Assembly: GCF_000422705.1 (NCBI RefSeq)
Contig: NZ_AUGO01000007.1
Location: forward strand, 124,001 to 188,000
Length of the DNA: 64,000 nucleotides
Source of the DNA: Flavobacterium soli DSM 19725
Lineage (GTDB): Bacteria > Bacteroidota > Bacteroidia > Flavobacteriales > Flavobacteriaceae
Reading direction: 5' to 3'
The notes beneath the pieces were generated by a model. That model did no database searches. It worked only from the letters and a program-made list of their open reading frames with translations, and was not told the origin of the DNA. Below, piece by piece: positions 9,057 through 17,909 of this stretch. Position 1 is the first letter of the stretch. Each line of letters begins with the position of its first letter. The position numbers were made by a program, and so were the translations under genes.

Positions 9057-10424
9057 ATGAAATCCTTCAAAAAATTCATTTTTATTACTTTAGTGCCGAT
9101 TATTTTAATTGTAGTTGGAACAATCATCAACAGTAAATCTTTTGATGATTTACGCCATTTTCATATCAACATTTCAGTTTTTAGCTTTTTTAGCATTATT
9201 TCATTTTGCTATGTTTATATCTATGAAAACTTAATGGTTAAAAAAGGAAAAGTAACACGAAACCTGGCTTATTCGATTTTGAGTGTCTTTGTGTTGACTT
9301 TAATCTTCTCTACTTTAATAGGATATTTACTGATGGATGACTTTAACTTTAAAATTTCTCTATTTCAATCTACACTAATGGTTTGTTTGTTCTTATTAGT
9401 GTTAGTGGTTTTTGAATTATATAAAAAAACTATCCAAGAAGAAATTTTTATAGTGAATGAGAAACCTTTTTACTATATAAAATTATTATTAAAAGTGTTT
9501 GGCATCTTAAGCTTTTTCCTGCTTATTTTTATATTTATTCCTCTTGTGGATAAAGTTTCGTTTGAAAAGGGAGTTGAAATAGTTGCTAAGATATTGCTCT
9601 TTAATTTACAAACCACTTTACTTTCATTCCTATCACTTTCAATACTTTACAAGATAAAACATCTTCGAAAAAAAATTATTTTAGGCGTTATTTCAGCCTC
9701 TATAATTTCTAGTCTAGGAAATTTATATCTAAATGAAGTTTTACAAAATTCCTTTTTTTTGGGTTTTATTGTTCATTTTTTATTTTGTCTCTTCTGCTGT
9801 TCCATGATTGTTTTGAGCTTAATTTACCGAAACAAAATCCAAAAACTATCTTTATCCTTTTCTAAAAAAGAAACGGAATACTTGCAACTCAAAAACCAAA
9901 TCAATCCGCATTTTTTGTTTAATAATTTGAACACCTTGATTGCATTTATCGAAACCAATCCGCAAAAGGCAATAGCATTTGGGCATCATTTATCAAACGT
10001 ATATCGTCATTATTTGAAAAATGATGAACATGATTTTGTCCTTTTAAAAAATGAAATACAATTCATTTCAGAATATCTGGCAATTTTCAAAGCTAAATTT
10101 GAAAATGGTTTTATTTTTGAAATTGAAAATGAAGCTTCACAAGAACAATATATCTTATCATTATCGTTGCAGGAACTCGTTGATAATATCTTTAAGCATA
10201 ACATTTTGGATGTCGAAAATCCGGTTATCATCAAAATTTCGATTCATCAAAATGAATTGATCATCAGCAATACCAATGTTAGGAAAGAAGCGGTTCATTC
10301 TACAAAAAAAGGGTTGAAAAACATCCACAAAAGATATAATTTGCTAACCAAAAAACAAATTACGATAACGGACAATGCTACCTTTTTTGAAGTAAAAATT
10401 CCAATCTTACACCTAACAAAATGA
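9057..10424 (+). CDS. LytS/YehU-type membrane sensor histidine kinase
   Basis: A 455-residue histidine kinase of the His_kinase (LytS/YpdA) family. The first 270 residues contain about eight hydrophobic membrane segments with no obvious extracytoplasmic sensor domain. The phosphoacceptor is H285 in NQINPHFLFNNLN, and the ATPase domain follows (ELVDNIFKHN; C-terminal part short and lacking a strong GxGxG loop, as usual for the family). The stop overlaps the next gene by 4 bp (ATGA), so kinase and LytTR regulator are translationally coupled. The signal is not known. Confidence 0.92.
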   Translation: MKSFKKFIFITLVPIILIVVGTIINSKSFDDLRHFHINISVFSFFSIISFCYVYIYENLMVKKGKVTRNLAYSILSVFVLTLIFSTLIGYLLMDDFNFKISLFQSTLMVCLFLLVLVVFELYKKTIQEEIFIVNEKPFYYIKLLLKVFGILSFFLLIFIFIPLVDKVSFEKGVEIVAKILLFNLQTTLLSFLSLSILYKIKHLRKKIILGVISASIISSLGNLYLNEVLQNSFFLGFIVHFLFCLFCCSMIVLSLIYRNKIQKLSLSFSKKETEYLQLKNQINPHFLFNNLNTLIAFIETNPQKAIAFGHHLSNVYRHYLKNDEHDFVLLKNEIQFISEYLAIFKAKFENGFIFEIENEASQEQYILSLSLQELVDNIFKHNILDVENPVIIKISIHQNELIISNTNVRKEAVHSTKKGLKNIHKRYNLLTKKQITITDNATFFEVKIPILHLTK

Positions 10425-11146
10425 CAGCATTAATCATTGAAGACGAAATCCCAGCTGGAAAACGACTCGAGAAATTACTCTTGGAAAACGGATTTGTGGT
10501 TTTAACGCAATTGCATTCGGTCAAATCAGCATTGCTTTGGTTCAAGGAAAATAGTATGCCCGATTATATCTTTATGGATATTGAATTGGCAGATGGAAAA
10601 TGTTTTGAACTATTCGAAAAGATAAAAATCGAATCGAAAGTTATTTTCACGACAGCTTATGATGAATATGCCTTGAAAGCCTTTGAATATAATGCGATTG
10701 ACTATTTATTAAAACCAATTGATGAAAGAAAATTGAAGAAAATGCTCTCGAAAGTTGATACTTTTAAAGAAGGTTTTCTTGCTGATTTGGAACTTGTCAA
10801 GAACAGTTTATCAAACACTTTTAAAAAGTCGTTTTTGATTGCGACTTCAAAAGGATTAAAAAAAATTACGACAGGCGAAATCGTTGGCTTTGTATCTGAA
10901 AATAATGCAACTTACTTAATAACTGATAAAAATTTTAAAGCTCCGGTGAATTCATCTTTAGAAAAGTTAGAAATGGAACTTGATGGCAAACAATTCTTTA
11001 GAATCAACCGAAAATGCATTATCAACAAGCAATTTATCTCGGAAATCAATTATCAGAATGAAGTTGTAATCAACTCCTTATTCGATATTTCGTTAAAAAT
11101 TAGTCGGTTAAAGATTAAACCATTTAAAGAATGGTTGGGTAGATAA
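10421..11146 (+). CDS. LytTR-family response regulator
   Basis: A 241-residue DNA-binding response regulator. The receiver domain (1-120) has acidic residues E7/D8, phosphoacceptor D53 (YIFMDIEL), and K98 (YLLKPID). The LytTR domain (about 140-241) has the typical FLIATSKGLKKI beginning and FFRINRKCIINKQFI helix/strand. It is the partner of the preceding kinase (4-bp overlap). Targets are unknown; LytTR regulators bind paired 9-bp half sites, and none is obvious near this operon. Confidence 0.94.
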   Translation: MTALIIEDEIPAGKRLEKLLLENGFVVLTQLHSVKSALLWFKENSMPDYIFMDIELADGKCFELFEKIKIESKVIFTTAYDEYALKAFEYNAIDYLLKPIDERKLKKMLSKVDTFKEGFLADLELVKNSLSNTFKKSFLIATSKGLKKITTGEIVGFVSENNATYLITDKNFKAPVNSSLEKLEMELDGKQFFRINRKCIINKQFISEINYQNEVVINSLFDISLKISRLKIKPFKEWLGR

Positions 11147-11263
11147 AATAGTAATAGCTTTGACAAATTTTCTAAAATAAATCTGTTTTTTCTGACAATC
11201 CGTTTTTTTTTCTTTAACTTCGCTAAATACATATTTACAATCCCATATTTTAGGAGTAACCTT

Positions 11264-13915
11264 ATGCATTTCATGCGATTACATATAAAAAAATGTCTGA
11301 TACTTTTTTTTCTATTAGTATTTCAATCCAACTCTTTTGGACAGGATTTTAAATGGGTTTATGACATCGTTGGGAGGCTAACTGAAGCTAGCCCTGTTAG
11401 TCAAATTAATGACATAATAACAGACAACCAAGACAACATATATGTAACGGGAGTAAGTACTCACAGAAACGATTTCAGTAATGGAAGTGGAAATATTGTT
11501 TTTGATTATGAAACAGCACTTGTTTTCATCATTAAACTAAGTAAAAACAAAAATGTCTTGTGGGTAAAACATTTTAATGTACATTCAAATGTAGTTCTAC
11601 ATGTTGAGAAACTTCATATAGACTCTAATCAAAATCTTTTCTTGACAGGTTTTCTTTATCATTCGGGTGCTTCTTTTATAGATTTAAATCCAGATCCGGG
11701 TGAACAGCATACAATTGAAAACCCCTCACATCTTTATGGCATGATTATTAAGCTTAATCCATCCGGAAACTATATCAATAGTTGGCATTTTGAAGACTGC
11801 AATATTAATAATTTAGATTTTGATTCAAATCAAAATGTTATAGCAGTAGGAAGGCTTATAACACATGATATATTATCAGGAATACCTGCCGTATATACCG
11901 GAACTATATTTAAATTTGACAGCAATTTTAATACTATTTGGACGAAAACCCTTGATGGATATTCCACTGACTTATACAAAGTTGTTGTAGATAATTATGA
12001 CGATTTAATTTTAACAGGGCATTATTATAAATCCTTAAATTTTGCTGGAGAAAGCTTTCAAGAAGATGCTGGACTTATTACGTGTAAGTTTGACAAAGAT
12101 GGCAATGAAAAATGGATTTTAGAGCGAGCGTGGAATGAATCTACACCTGGTGGAAATCTTCCACCTAATGAAAATTTAGCAATTGATAGTAATAACACCT
12201 TGTATATTAGTTCTAATTACAATGATGCTTCTCAATTTAATTTTAATAATACTACAATAGCTAATTTACCATACCAAGGCAGTGCAGGTGCAGTAATGCT
12301 TGGTTTTGATACTGACGGAAATTATGTGTCACATTTTACTTTTTCTGGAACATTTCTGCAAAATTTTTCCTCATTCGCTATCAGTGAATTCGATGAATTT
12401 ATCATTGGTACAATTACTGCTGGTGATGTATTTTTCAGAAATAGTAATGGTTTTGTGACATCTTTTAATGCTGAAAAAGAAAATATTTTAATAAAAATAA
12501 ACTCATCCTATGAACTGATTGATTACAAAAAGATGGATCATTTGGTTAGAAACTTAAGTTTTGACAGCGAAAATAATATTATTATGGGACATCAAATTCA
12601 TAATGATACTGATTTTGACCCGCATCCTATAAATGTGTACAATGTTAGCAGTATTGGTTTACATACGGGATATGTTCTAAAGCTGAGCTACTGCGATAGT
12701 TATCCACCAACTGGAGAAAACACAAATACGTTCTGTTCAGATGACAATGCTACTATAGCAGATTTAGAAATTAACGATTACAGCGTTAATTGGTATGCTT
12801 CCAATAATTCAATTGTTCCCTTGGACAGCACGACACTTTTAGTGGATGGACAAACCTACTATGCTGCTAAGGATAAATTAGATAACTGTCCAGATATTTT
12901 GGAAAGAATAACTGTATCGGTAATTATAAATCCAGTCCCACCAGCTCCAATCTTAAATCCAAACCAGCCGTGCTATAATAGTAGTTTAACACTTGCTGAT
13001 TTGAGTATCGAAGGAGTAAACCTATCCTTTTATGATAATGCAACCACATCTATAAAATTAAATGATTTAACACTAATAAACCCAGAAAAAACTTATTATG
13101 TAAGCCAAACGCTTTCAGGTTGCGAAAGCCCCAGAACACCAATAAATATTCCAGGGCAAAGCACAGTTCAAATAAATAATCATATGATAAACCTTTGTGA
13201 TACAGATAAAAACAATGTTGAACAAATAAATCTTTCCAACTACATTTCCTATCTTTTAAATGGAAATGAAAATGATTTTACGATTTCCTATCATAACACA
13301 CAAGTTGATGCTGAAAATGGTTCAAATCCCATCCAAAATTTTGAAGAATATCAAGCAAACACTCAAAATGTTTATGTAAGATTTCTATACAACTCTTATT
13401 CTTGTTTCGAAATTGCAACACTGATAATTACTATTTCTTCTCCTCCAGAAATTACAGAAATAATAGTACGCGATTTGTCGAGCAACAATTCGATAACCGT
13501 TTTACCCAATAATCCTGAACATCTTTATTCGATTGACGGGATCAATTACCAAAGCAGCAATGTGTTCCAAAATGTTCTTGCTGGAGAATATACCGTCTAT
13601 GTAAAAGATAAACTCGAAGTTTGTAACGAAGAAAAAGAAAAAGTATACCTACTCTCCTATCCGAAATTTTTCACCCCAAATGGCGATGGATATAATGATT
13701 TTTGGAAAATTGAATATGCTAAATTTCAATTTTCTGTTGATGTCGAGATCTATGATCGTTTTGGAAAACTTCTCGCGTCTTTCGACAAAAACAGTCCCGG
13801 ATGGGATGGAACTTATAATGGATACAAGCTTCCTGCAACCGATTATTGGTTCAAGATAACACGCTTTTTAGATAAAAAAGTGATCCATAAAGGACATTTT
13901 TCTTTAAAAAGATAA
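11264..13915 (+). CDS. Type IX-secreted protein with beta-propeller-like repeats (type B sorting domain)
   Basis: An 883-residue exported protein. The N-terminal hydrophobic stretch ends NSFGQ (about residue 27); a later in-frame ATG (residue 4, MRLHIKK) is an equally good start. Residues 30-480 are repeats of the SBBP/propeller type (units such as DNQDNIYVTGVST, DSNQNLFLTGFLY, DNYDDLILTGHYY). Residues 485-780 hold Ig-like/ bacterial surface repeats with NxxxYYxSQ patterns. The last 85 residues are the gliding-motility-type C-terminal domain: YPKFFTPNGDGYNDFW, IYDRFGKLLASF, GWDGTYNG, LPATDYWF and final FSLKR, the type B signal for type IX secretion. The protein is therefore delivered to the surface or medium. 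Confidence 0.9.
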   Translation: MHFMRLHIKKCLILFFLLVFQSNSFGQDFKWVYDIVGRLTEASPVSQINDIITDNQDNIYVTGVSTHRNDFSNGSGNIVFDYETALVFIIKLSKNKNVLWVKHFNVHSNVVLHVEKLHIDSNQNLFLTGFLYHSGASFIDLNPDPGEQHTIENPSHLYGMIIKLNPSGNYINSWHFEDCNINNLDFDSNQNVIAVGRLITHDILSGIPAVYTGTIFKFDSNFNTIWTKTLDGYSTDLYKVVVDNYDDLILTGHYYKSLNFAGESFQEDAGLITCKFDKDGNEKWILERAWNESTPGGNLPPNENLAIDSNNTLYISSNYNDASQFNFNNTTIANLPYQGSAGAVMLGFDTDGNYVSHFTFSGTFLQNFSSFAISEFDEFIIGTITAGDVFFRNSNGFVTSFNAEKENILIKINSSYELIDYKKMDHLVRNLSFDSENNIIMGHQIHNDTDFDPHPINVYNVSSIGLHTGYVLKLSYCDSYPPTGENTNTFCSDDNATIADLEINDYSVNWYASNNSIVPLDSTTLLVDGQTYYAAKDKLDNCPDILERITVSVIINPVPPAPILNPNQPCYNSSLTLADLSIEGVNLSFYDNATTSIKLNDLTLINPEKTYYVSQTLSGCESPRTPINIPGQSTVQINNHMINLCDTDKNNVEQINLSNYISYLLNGNENDFTISYHNTQVDAENGSNPIQNFEEYQANTQNVYVRFLYNSYSCFEIATLIITISSPPEITEIIVRDLSSNNSITVLPNNPEHLYSIDGINYQSSNVFQNVLAGEYTVYVKDKLEVCNEEKEKVYLLSYPKFFTPNGDGYNDFWKIEYAKFQFSVDVEIYDRFGKLLASFDKNSPGWDGTYNGYKLPATDYWFKITRFLDKKVIHKGHFSLKR

Positions 13916-13918
13916 GCC

Positions 13919-14962
13919 TTATTCCTCCTCCTCAGCCGTATGCGATTTCGAATAACCCCTCCATTTTTCAATAACATCCTGCATATCTTGAGGCAATTCA
14001 GTATCAAAACGCATCATTTCACCAGTTGTTGGATGCATGAAACCTAATGTCTTTGCATGAAGAGCCTGTCTTGGCAAAGCCTTAAAACAATTGTCGATAA
14101 ACTGTTTGTATTTGGTAAATGTCGTTCCCTTTAAAATCAAATGGCCTCCATAACGTTCATCGTTAAATAAAGTATGCCCAATATGTTTCATGTGAACACG
14201 TATTTGATGGGTTCTACCCGTTTCTAATTGGCATGAAATCAACGTCACATAGCCAAAACGTTCTAAAACTTTATAATGCGTTACAGCAGGCTTTCCAATC
14301 TCTGGATCAGCAAAAACAGCCATTTGCATTCTGTCTTTTACGTGTCTTGCAATATTTCCTTCAATCGTTCCTTTATCATCCTTTACATTTCCCCAAACGA
14401 GTGCAATATATTCTCTTTCAGTAGTTTTCGCCTCAAATTGTTTGGCCAAATGCGTCATAGCAGCTTCGGTTTTTGCAATTACCAAAAGCCCCGAAGTATC
14501 CTTGTCGATTCTATGCACCAATCCTGGACGTTCGCTACTGTTCATTGGCAAATTCTCAAAATGATGGGCCAAAGCATTCACCAAAGTTCCCGTATAATTG
14601 CCATGTCCTGGATGCACTACCATTCCTGGCTCCTTGTTAATCAACAACAAAGCATCATCTTCATACACAATATCAAGCGGAATATCTTCTGGATCAACTC
14701 GGTTTTCAAATGGCGGATACGACAACATGATCCGAACAACATCTAAAGGTTTAACCTTATAATTAGACTTCACAGGAACATCATTCACATAAATATTGCC
14801 ATTTGTAGCAGCGTTCTGGATTTTGTTCCGAGTCGCATTTGGCAACATGTGCATCAAATATTTATCAATTCTCAACAACAATTGCCCTTTGGGAACATCA
14901 AATCTAAAGTGCTCAAATAAATCGTCTTCTAATTCTATATCAACGGTGCTCTCAGAATTCAT
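13919..14962 (-). CDS. rluD: RluA/RluD-family 23S rRNA pseudouridine synthase
   Basis: A 347-residue pseudouridine synthase. An S4 RNA-binding domain (about residues 20-85, LLRIDKYLMHMLPNATR, GNIYVNDVPVKSNYKVK) precedes the catalytic domain with the signature HRIDKDTSGLLVIAKT, whose Asp is the catalytic nucleophile. The family modifies uridines in helix 69 of 23S rRNA during 50S assembly. Start overlaps the upstream PASTA gene end by 11 bp, indicating co-translation. The assignment to RluD rather than RluC rests on general resemblance and the S4 domain. Confidence 0.92.
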   Translation of the reverse strand: MNSESTVDIELEDDLFEHFRFDVPKGQLLLRIDKYLMHMLPNATRNKIQNAATNGNIYVNDVPVKSNYKVKPLDVVRIMLSYPPFENRVDPEDIPLDIVYEDDALLLINKEPGMVVHPGHGNYTGTLVNALAHHFENLPMNSSERPGLVHRIDKDTSGLLVIAKTEAAMTHLAKQFEAKTTEREYIALVWGNVKDDKGTIEGNIARHVKDRMQMAVFADPEIGKPAVTHYKVLERFGYVTLISCQLETGRTHQIRVHMKHIGHTLFNDERYGGHLILKGTTFTKYKQFIDNCFKALPRQALHAKTLGFMHPTTGEMMRFDTELPQDMQDVIEKWRGYSKSHTAEEEE

Positions 14963-15572
14963 CTTCTACTGTTGTTTCACTGTCAATATTGGTATCAACA
15001 GTATCAATTTCTTCTTCATAACCCACTTTTCCATCTCCTAAAACTAAATCGATTTTAGAAGCTTTAGAAACTTTATCGCCAGCTTTTAATTTTTTTCCGT
15101 TCAAGTAAACTTCCAAAACCATGTCTTTACCCAAATAAGGTTTATAGGTTTTCTTTCCTACTTCCAACCCTAAAGATTTCAAAGTTGGCTCCACCTGACG
15201 CAAAGTTTTCTCCACTAAATCAGGCATCGTAACCGATTGGTATTTATCAGAATTAATTTTTATATATATTTTTCTCCCTTCTTTAACCTTATAACCAGGA
15301 GCTGGATCTTGCTTAACAACCGAAAATTTTGGATATCCTGCCTGAAAATCAGTCGTATCCAACAAAACATATTCTAAATCCAAAGCATCCAGTTTTTCCT
15401 CAGCCGCTTCAACCGACAATTTGCTCAAATCCGGAACCGTGATTTCCTCACCATGATTGGTTGTAAAATCCAACCATTTCAAAATGATAAAAGCCAAAGC
15501 TACAACTATAACAAGTGCAATTGCTACTTGAGTAAAAAACACCTTGCTTGTAAGAAACTTGCGTAAACTCAT
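14952..15572 (-). CDS. Membrane-anchored PASTA-domain protein
   Basis: A 206-residue protein starting MSLRKFLTSK at 15572; longer in-frame starts exist upstream but have no homology-like features. One membrane helix (about 15-36, VAIALVIVVALAFIILKWL) is followed by extracytoplasmic PASTA domains (VPDLSKLSVEAAEEKLDALD at 48-; MPDLVEKTLRQVEPTLKSLG at 115-; a third partial). PASTA modules bind peptidoglycan fragments in kinases and PBPs; here no kinase domain is attached. The acidic tail ends ETTVEDEF. It sits directly upstream of rluD, with divergently transcribed ddl on the other side, a common Flavobacterium gene order. Confidence 0.88.
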   Translation of the reverse strand: MSLRKFLTSKVFFTQVAIALVIVVALAFIILKWLDFTTNHGEEITVPDLSKLSVEAAEEKLDALDLEYVLLDTTDFQAGYPKFSVVKQDPAPGYKVKEGRKIYIKINSDKYQSVTMPDLVEKTLRQVEPTLKSLGLEVGKKTYKPYLGKDMVLEVYLNGKKLKAGDKVSKASKIDLVLGDGKVGYEEEIDTVDTNIDSETTVEDEF

Positions 15573-15664
15573 AAAAATTCTATTTCCGCAAAGATATAAA
15601 AATACTAAAGGCAATTCGTTTGAAAAAAAATGATAATTTTGTTTCATCATATTTTTTAGGAGCT

Positions 15665-15745
15665 TAATCCCGCTATCCGTTTCAATCTTTTGTCTCGTTA
15701 AAGAAACGAGACAAAAGGATTTCCACTACTATCGGGGCTAGGGCA
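15665..15745. repeat. REP-like hairpin element, copy 1
   Basis: A 13-bp perfect stem CTTTTGTCTCGTT / AACGAGACAAAAG (15687-15699, 15705-15717) is bracketed by conserved flanks (ATCCCGCTATCCG before, CTATCGGGGCTAGGG after). The reverse complement of the element matches the copy at 34001-34080 in flanks and stem base but not in the stem tip. It lies between two divergent genes. Confidence 0.75.
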
Positions 15746-15774
15746 TCCTTTATCAATTTAAAATTCTTTTTCAA

Positions 15775-16764
15775 ATGAAAAACATTGCGGTAGTAATGGG
15801 AGGATATTCTGACGAATCAGTAATATCGCTTCGAAGCGGACAGCTTATCCTCAACAATCTCGACAGAAATAAATATAATGTCTTCGAAATACACATCCTA
15901 ACAGACGGATGGAATGCCATTGTAAACGGAAATAAATTCCCTATCAATAAATCTGATTTTACTTTTACGCAAAATAACGAAAAAATAAAATTCGACACCA
16001 TCATCAATACGATCCACGGAACTCCTGGAGAAGACGGACACATGCAAGCCTATTGGGAACTTTTAGAAATACCCTATTCAGGTTGCAATTTCTACCAGTC
16101 GGCTTTGACATTTAATAAAAGAGATACGTTGTCTGTCCTTTCAAAATTCAACATCCCAAAAGCAAAATCGGTTTACGTTTCTAAAGGAAATATAATTTCT
16201 GGTGAAGAAATCAAAGCACAATTGGGTCTGCCTTTTTTCGTAAAGCCTAACCAATCGGGAAGCAGCCTAGGTGTTTCAAAAGTAAATGACTTGGTAGATT
16301 TTGAAAAAGCATTGGATTATGCTTTCGCTGAAGACAATGATATTTTGATTGAATCGTATCTAAAAGGAACCGAAGTTTCCGTCGGAGTTCTTAATTTCAA
16401 AGGAAAAACAACCGTTTTAGGGCTAACCGAAATTGTTTCTCAGAATGACTTCTTTGACTATGAAGCGAAATATTTAGGAAAATCCGAAGAAATTACGCCT
16501 GCAAGGTTAACTCCCGAAGTAGAGCAAAGGGTAAGGGAAACAGCTGCAAAAGTTTATGAAGCCTTAGGAATGTCAGGTTTTTCAAGAACTGATTTTATAG
16601 TTATGAACAATGTTCCGCATTTCATCGAAATCAACACCAATCCTGGGTTATCTGGACAAAGCATCTTCCCACAGCAGGCAGAATATGCCGGAATTGCCTT
16701 TTCTGATTTACTAGACAACGAAATCGAATTAGCTTTAAAAAGAAAATTATTATGGAAAAAATAG
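15775..16764 (+). CDS. ddl: D-alanine--D-alanine ligase
   Basis: A 329-residue ATP-grasp ligase that joins two D-alanines for peptidoglycan precursor synthesis in the cytoplasm. Seen: N-terminal GGYSDESVISLRSG, HGTPGEDGHMQAYWELL, the ATP-grasp PNQSGSSLGVSKV loop, and the metal-binding FIEINTNPGLSGQS near the C-terminus. Length fits the family. It overlaps coaD by 13 bp, so both are co-translated. Confidence 0.97.
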   Translation: MKNIAVVMGGYSDESVISLRSGQLILNNLDRNKYNVFEIHILTDGWNAIVNGNKFPINKSDFTFTQNNEKIKFDTIINTIHGTPGEDGHMQAYWELLEIPYSGCNFYQSALTFNKRDTLSVLSKFNIPKAKSVYVSKGNIISGEEIKAQLGLPFFVKPNQSGSSLGVSKVNDLVDFEKALDYAFAEDNDILIESYLKGTEVSVGVLNFKGKTTVLGLTEIVSQNDFFDYEAKYLGKSEEITPARLTPEVEQRVRETAAKVYEALGMSGFSRTDFIVMNNVPHFIEINTNPGLSGQSIFPQQAEYAGIAFSDLLDNEIELALKRKLLWKK

Positions 16765-17210
16765 CAATATTCCCTGGTTCGTTCGACCCCATCACATTAG
16801 GCCATTACGACATCATCAAACGAAGTATTCCTCTTTTTGATAAAATTGTGGTAGCTATTGGCGTGAATGCCGAAAAAAAATACATGTTTTCATTAGAAGA
16901 AAGAAAACGCTTCATCGAAGAATCTTTTGCTGATGAACCTTCAATCTCAGTCGTTACTTATGAAGGCCTAACGATTGATTTATGCAAAAAAATGAAAGCC
17001 AAATTCATCCTTCGAGGTTTGAGAAATCCAGCCGATTTTGAATTCGAAAAAGCAATCGCCCATACCAACAGACGACTTTCAAAAATTGAAACCGTTTTCC
17101 TTTTAACCGCTGCCAATACTTCCTACATCAGTTCGAGCATCGTGCGTGATGTGTTGCGAAATGGTGGCGAATACCAAATGTTGGTTCCTGATGCCGTTAG
17201 GGTAAAATAA
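16752..17210 (+). CDS. coaD: Phosphopantetheine adenylyltransferase
   Basis: A 152-residue nucleotidyltransferase making dephospho-CoA from 4'-phosphopantetheine and ATP. The FPGSFDPITLGHYDII motif (TxGH) is at residues 6-21 and ISSSIVRDVLRNGG, the ISSS-R ATP motif, is at 127-140; RGLRNPADFEFE is also typical. Complete length. Begins inside the end of ddl. Confidence 0.97.
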   Translation: MEKIAIFPGSFDPITLGHYDIIKRSIPLFDKIVVAIGVNAEKKYMFSLEERKRFIEESFADEPSISVVTYEGLTIDLCKKMKAKFILRGLRNPADFEFEKAIAHTNRRLSKIETVFLLTAANTSYISSSIVRDVLRNGGEYQMLVPDAVRVK

Positions 17211-17215
17211 TATAA

Positions 17216-17247
17216 TTTGTAGAAAGCACGATTAAACACTACTTTCG
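17216..17247 (+). promoter_or_regulatory. Putative phnA promoter
   Basis: TTTG (17216-17219), 20-bp spacer, TACTTTCG (17240-17247), one base off TAnnTTTG, 24 bp before the start codon. Confidence 0.6.
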
Positions 17248-17270
17248 CCAAAAATTAACATACGATAAAA

Positions 17271-17837
17271 ATGAGTTTAGAACGAGAATTAATCAAAAGA
17301 AGTGGCGGAAAATGTGAACTTTCAGGTGCTACAGAAAACCTAAAAGTATATCAAACTCTTCCAACAAGAAAAGGTGGAATAGACGAAAGTATTTTAATAA
17401 ATGAAACCCTTTTAAACCAGATTGAAAATCCAGAAACGATGGATGCCAATCTTTGGAGATGCTTGAACGACAGCATGTGGAGCGAACATTTGCCTGTGCA
17501 AGTGGTTTCGTGGAGAATGTTGAGCCGTTTGAAAAACCAAGAATTATTGGAGCAAATGTATCTTGACGAAGATGATTTGGCTTGGGCTCAAGCAACTGGC
17601 GAAGGCGAAGACGACGAAAACAAACTGGTTCACCGAGACAGTAACGGTGTGATTCTACAAACTGGAGATTCAGTAGTTTTAATCAAAGATTTGAAAGTAA
17701 AAGGTTCGAGCATGGTTGCAAAACAAGGAACTGCCGTGAGAAACATTCGTTTAGACCACGAAAACGAAACCTATATCGAAGGAAAAGTAGATGGACAACA
17801 GATTGTGATTATTACAGCTTATGTAAAGAAAATATAG
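17271..17837 (+). CDS. PhnA-domain protein
   Basis: A 188-residue protein with an N-terminal KCELSGATENLKVY segment reminiscent of a truncated zinc ribbon and a C-terminal PhnA domain (about 120-188: VHRDSNGVILQTGDSVVLIK, DLKVKGSSMVAKQGTAVRNI, VDGQQIVIITAYVKKI). PhnA-like proteins are often annotated as alkylphosphonate-related, but the real function is unclear. The middle part (MWSEHLPVQVVSWRML) is typical of the Bacteroidota version. It is followed by a strong bidirectional terminator. Confidence 0.9.
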   Translation: MSLERELIKRSGGKCELSGATENLKVYQTLPTRKGGIDESILINETLLNQIENPETMDANLWRCLNDSMWSEHLPVQVVSWRMLSRLKNQELLEQMYLDEDDLAWAQATGEGEDDENKLVHRDSNGVILQTGDSVVLIKDLKVKGSSMVAKQGTAVRNIRLDHENETYIEGKVDGQQIVIITAYVKKI

Positions 17838-17855
17838 TTTTAGAAAATAGATAAA

Positions 17856-17897
17856 AGAGGCAAGAGAAAAGACATTCCAATCTTTTCTCTTGCCTCT
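17856..17897. terminator. Bidirectional terminator between phnA and helicase
   Basis: 17-bp perfect arms AGAGGCAAGAGAAAAGA / TCTTTTCTCTTGCCTCT with an 8-base loop, between convergent genes. Confidence 0.9.
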
Positions 17898-17909
17898 TTC
17901 TTCTTGGTT

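Noticed and set aside
15660..15750. Ordinary terminator between PASTA gene and ddl
   Set aside because: The genes are divergent there, so no transcript ends; shared flanks with the 34 kb copy show a repeat element.
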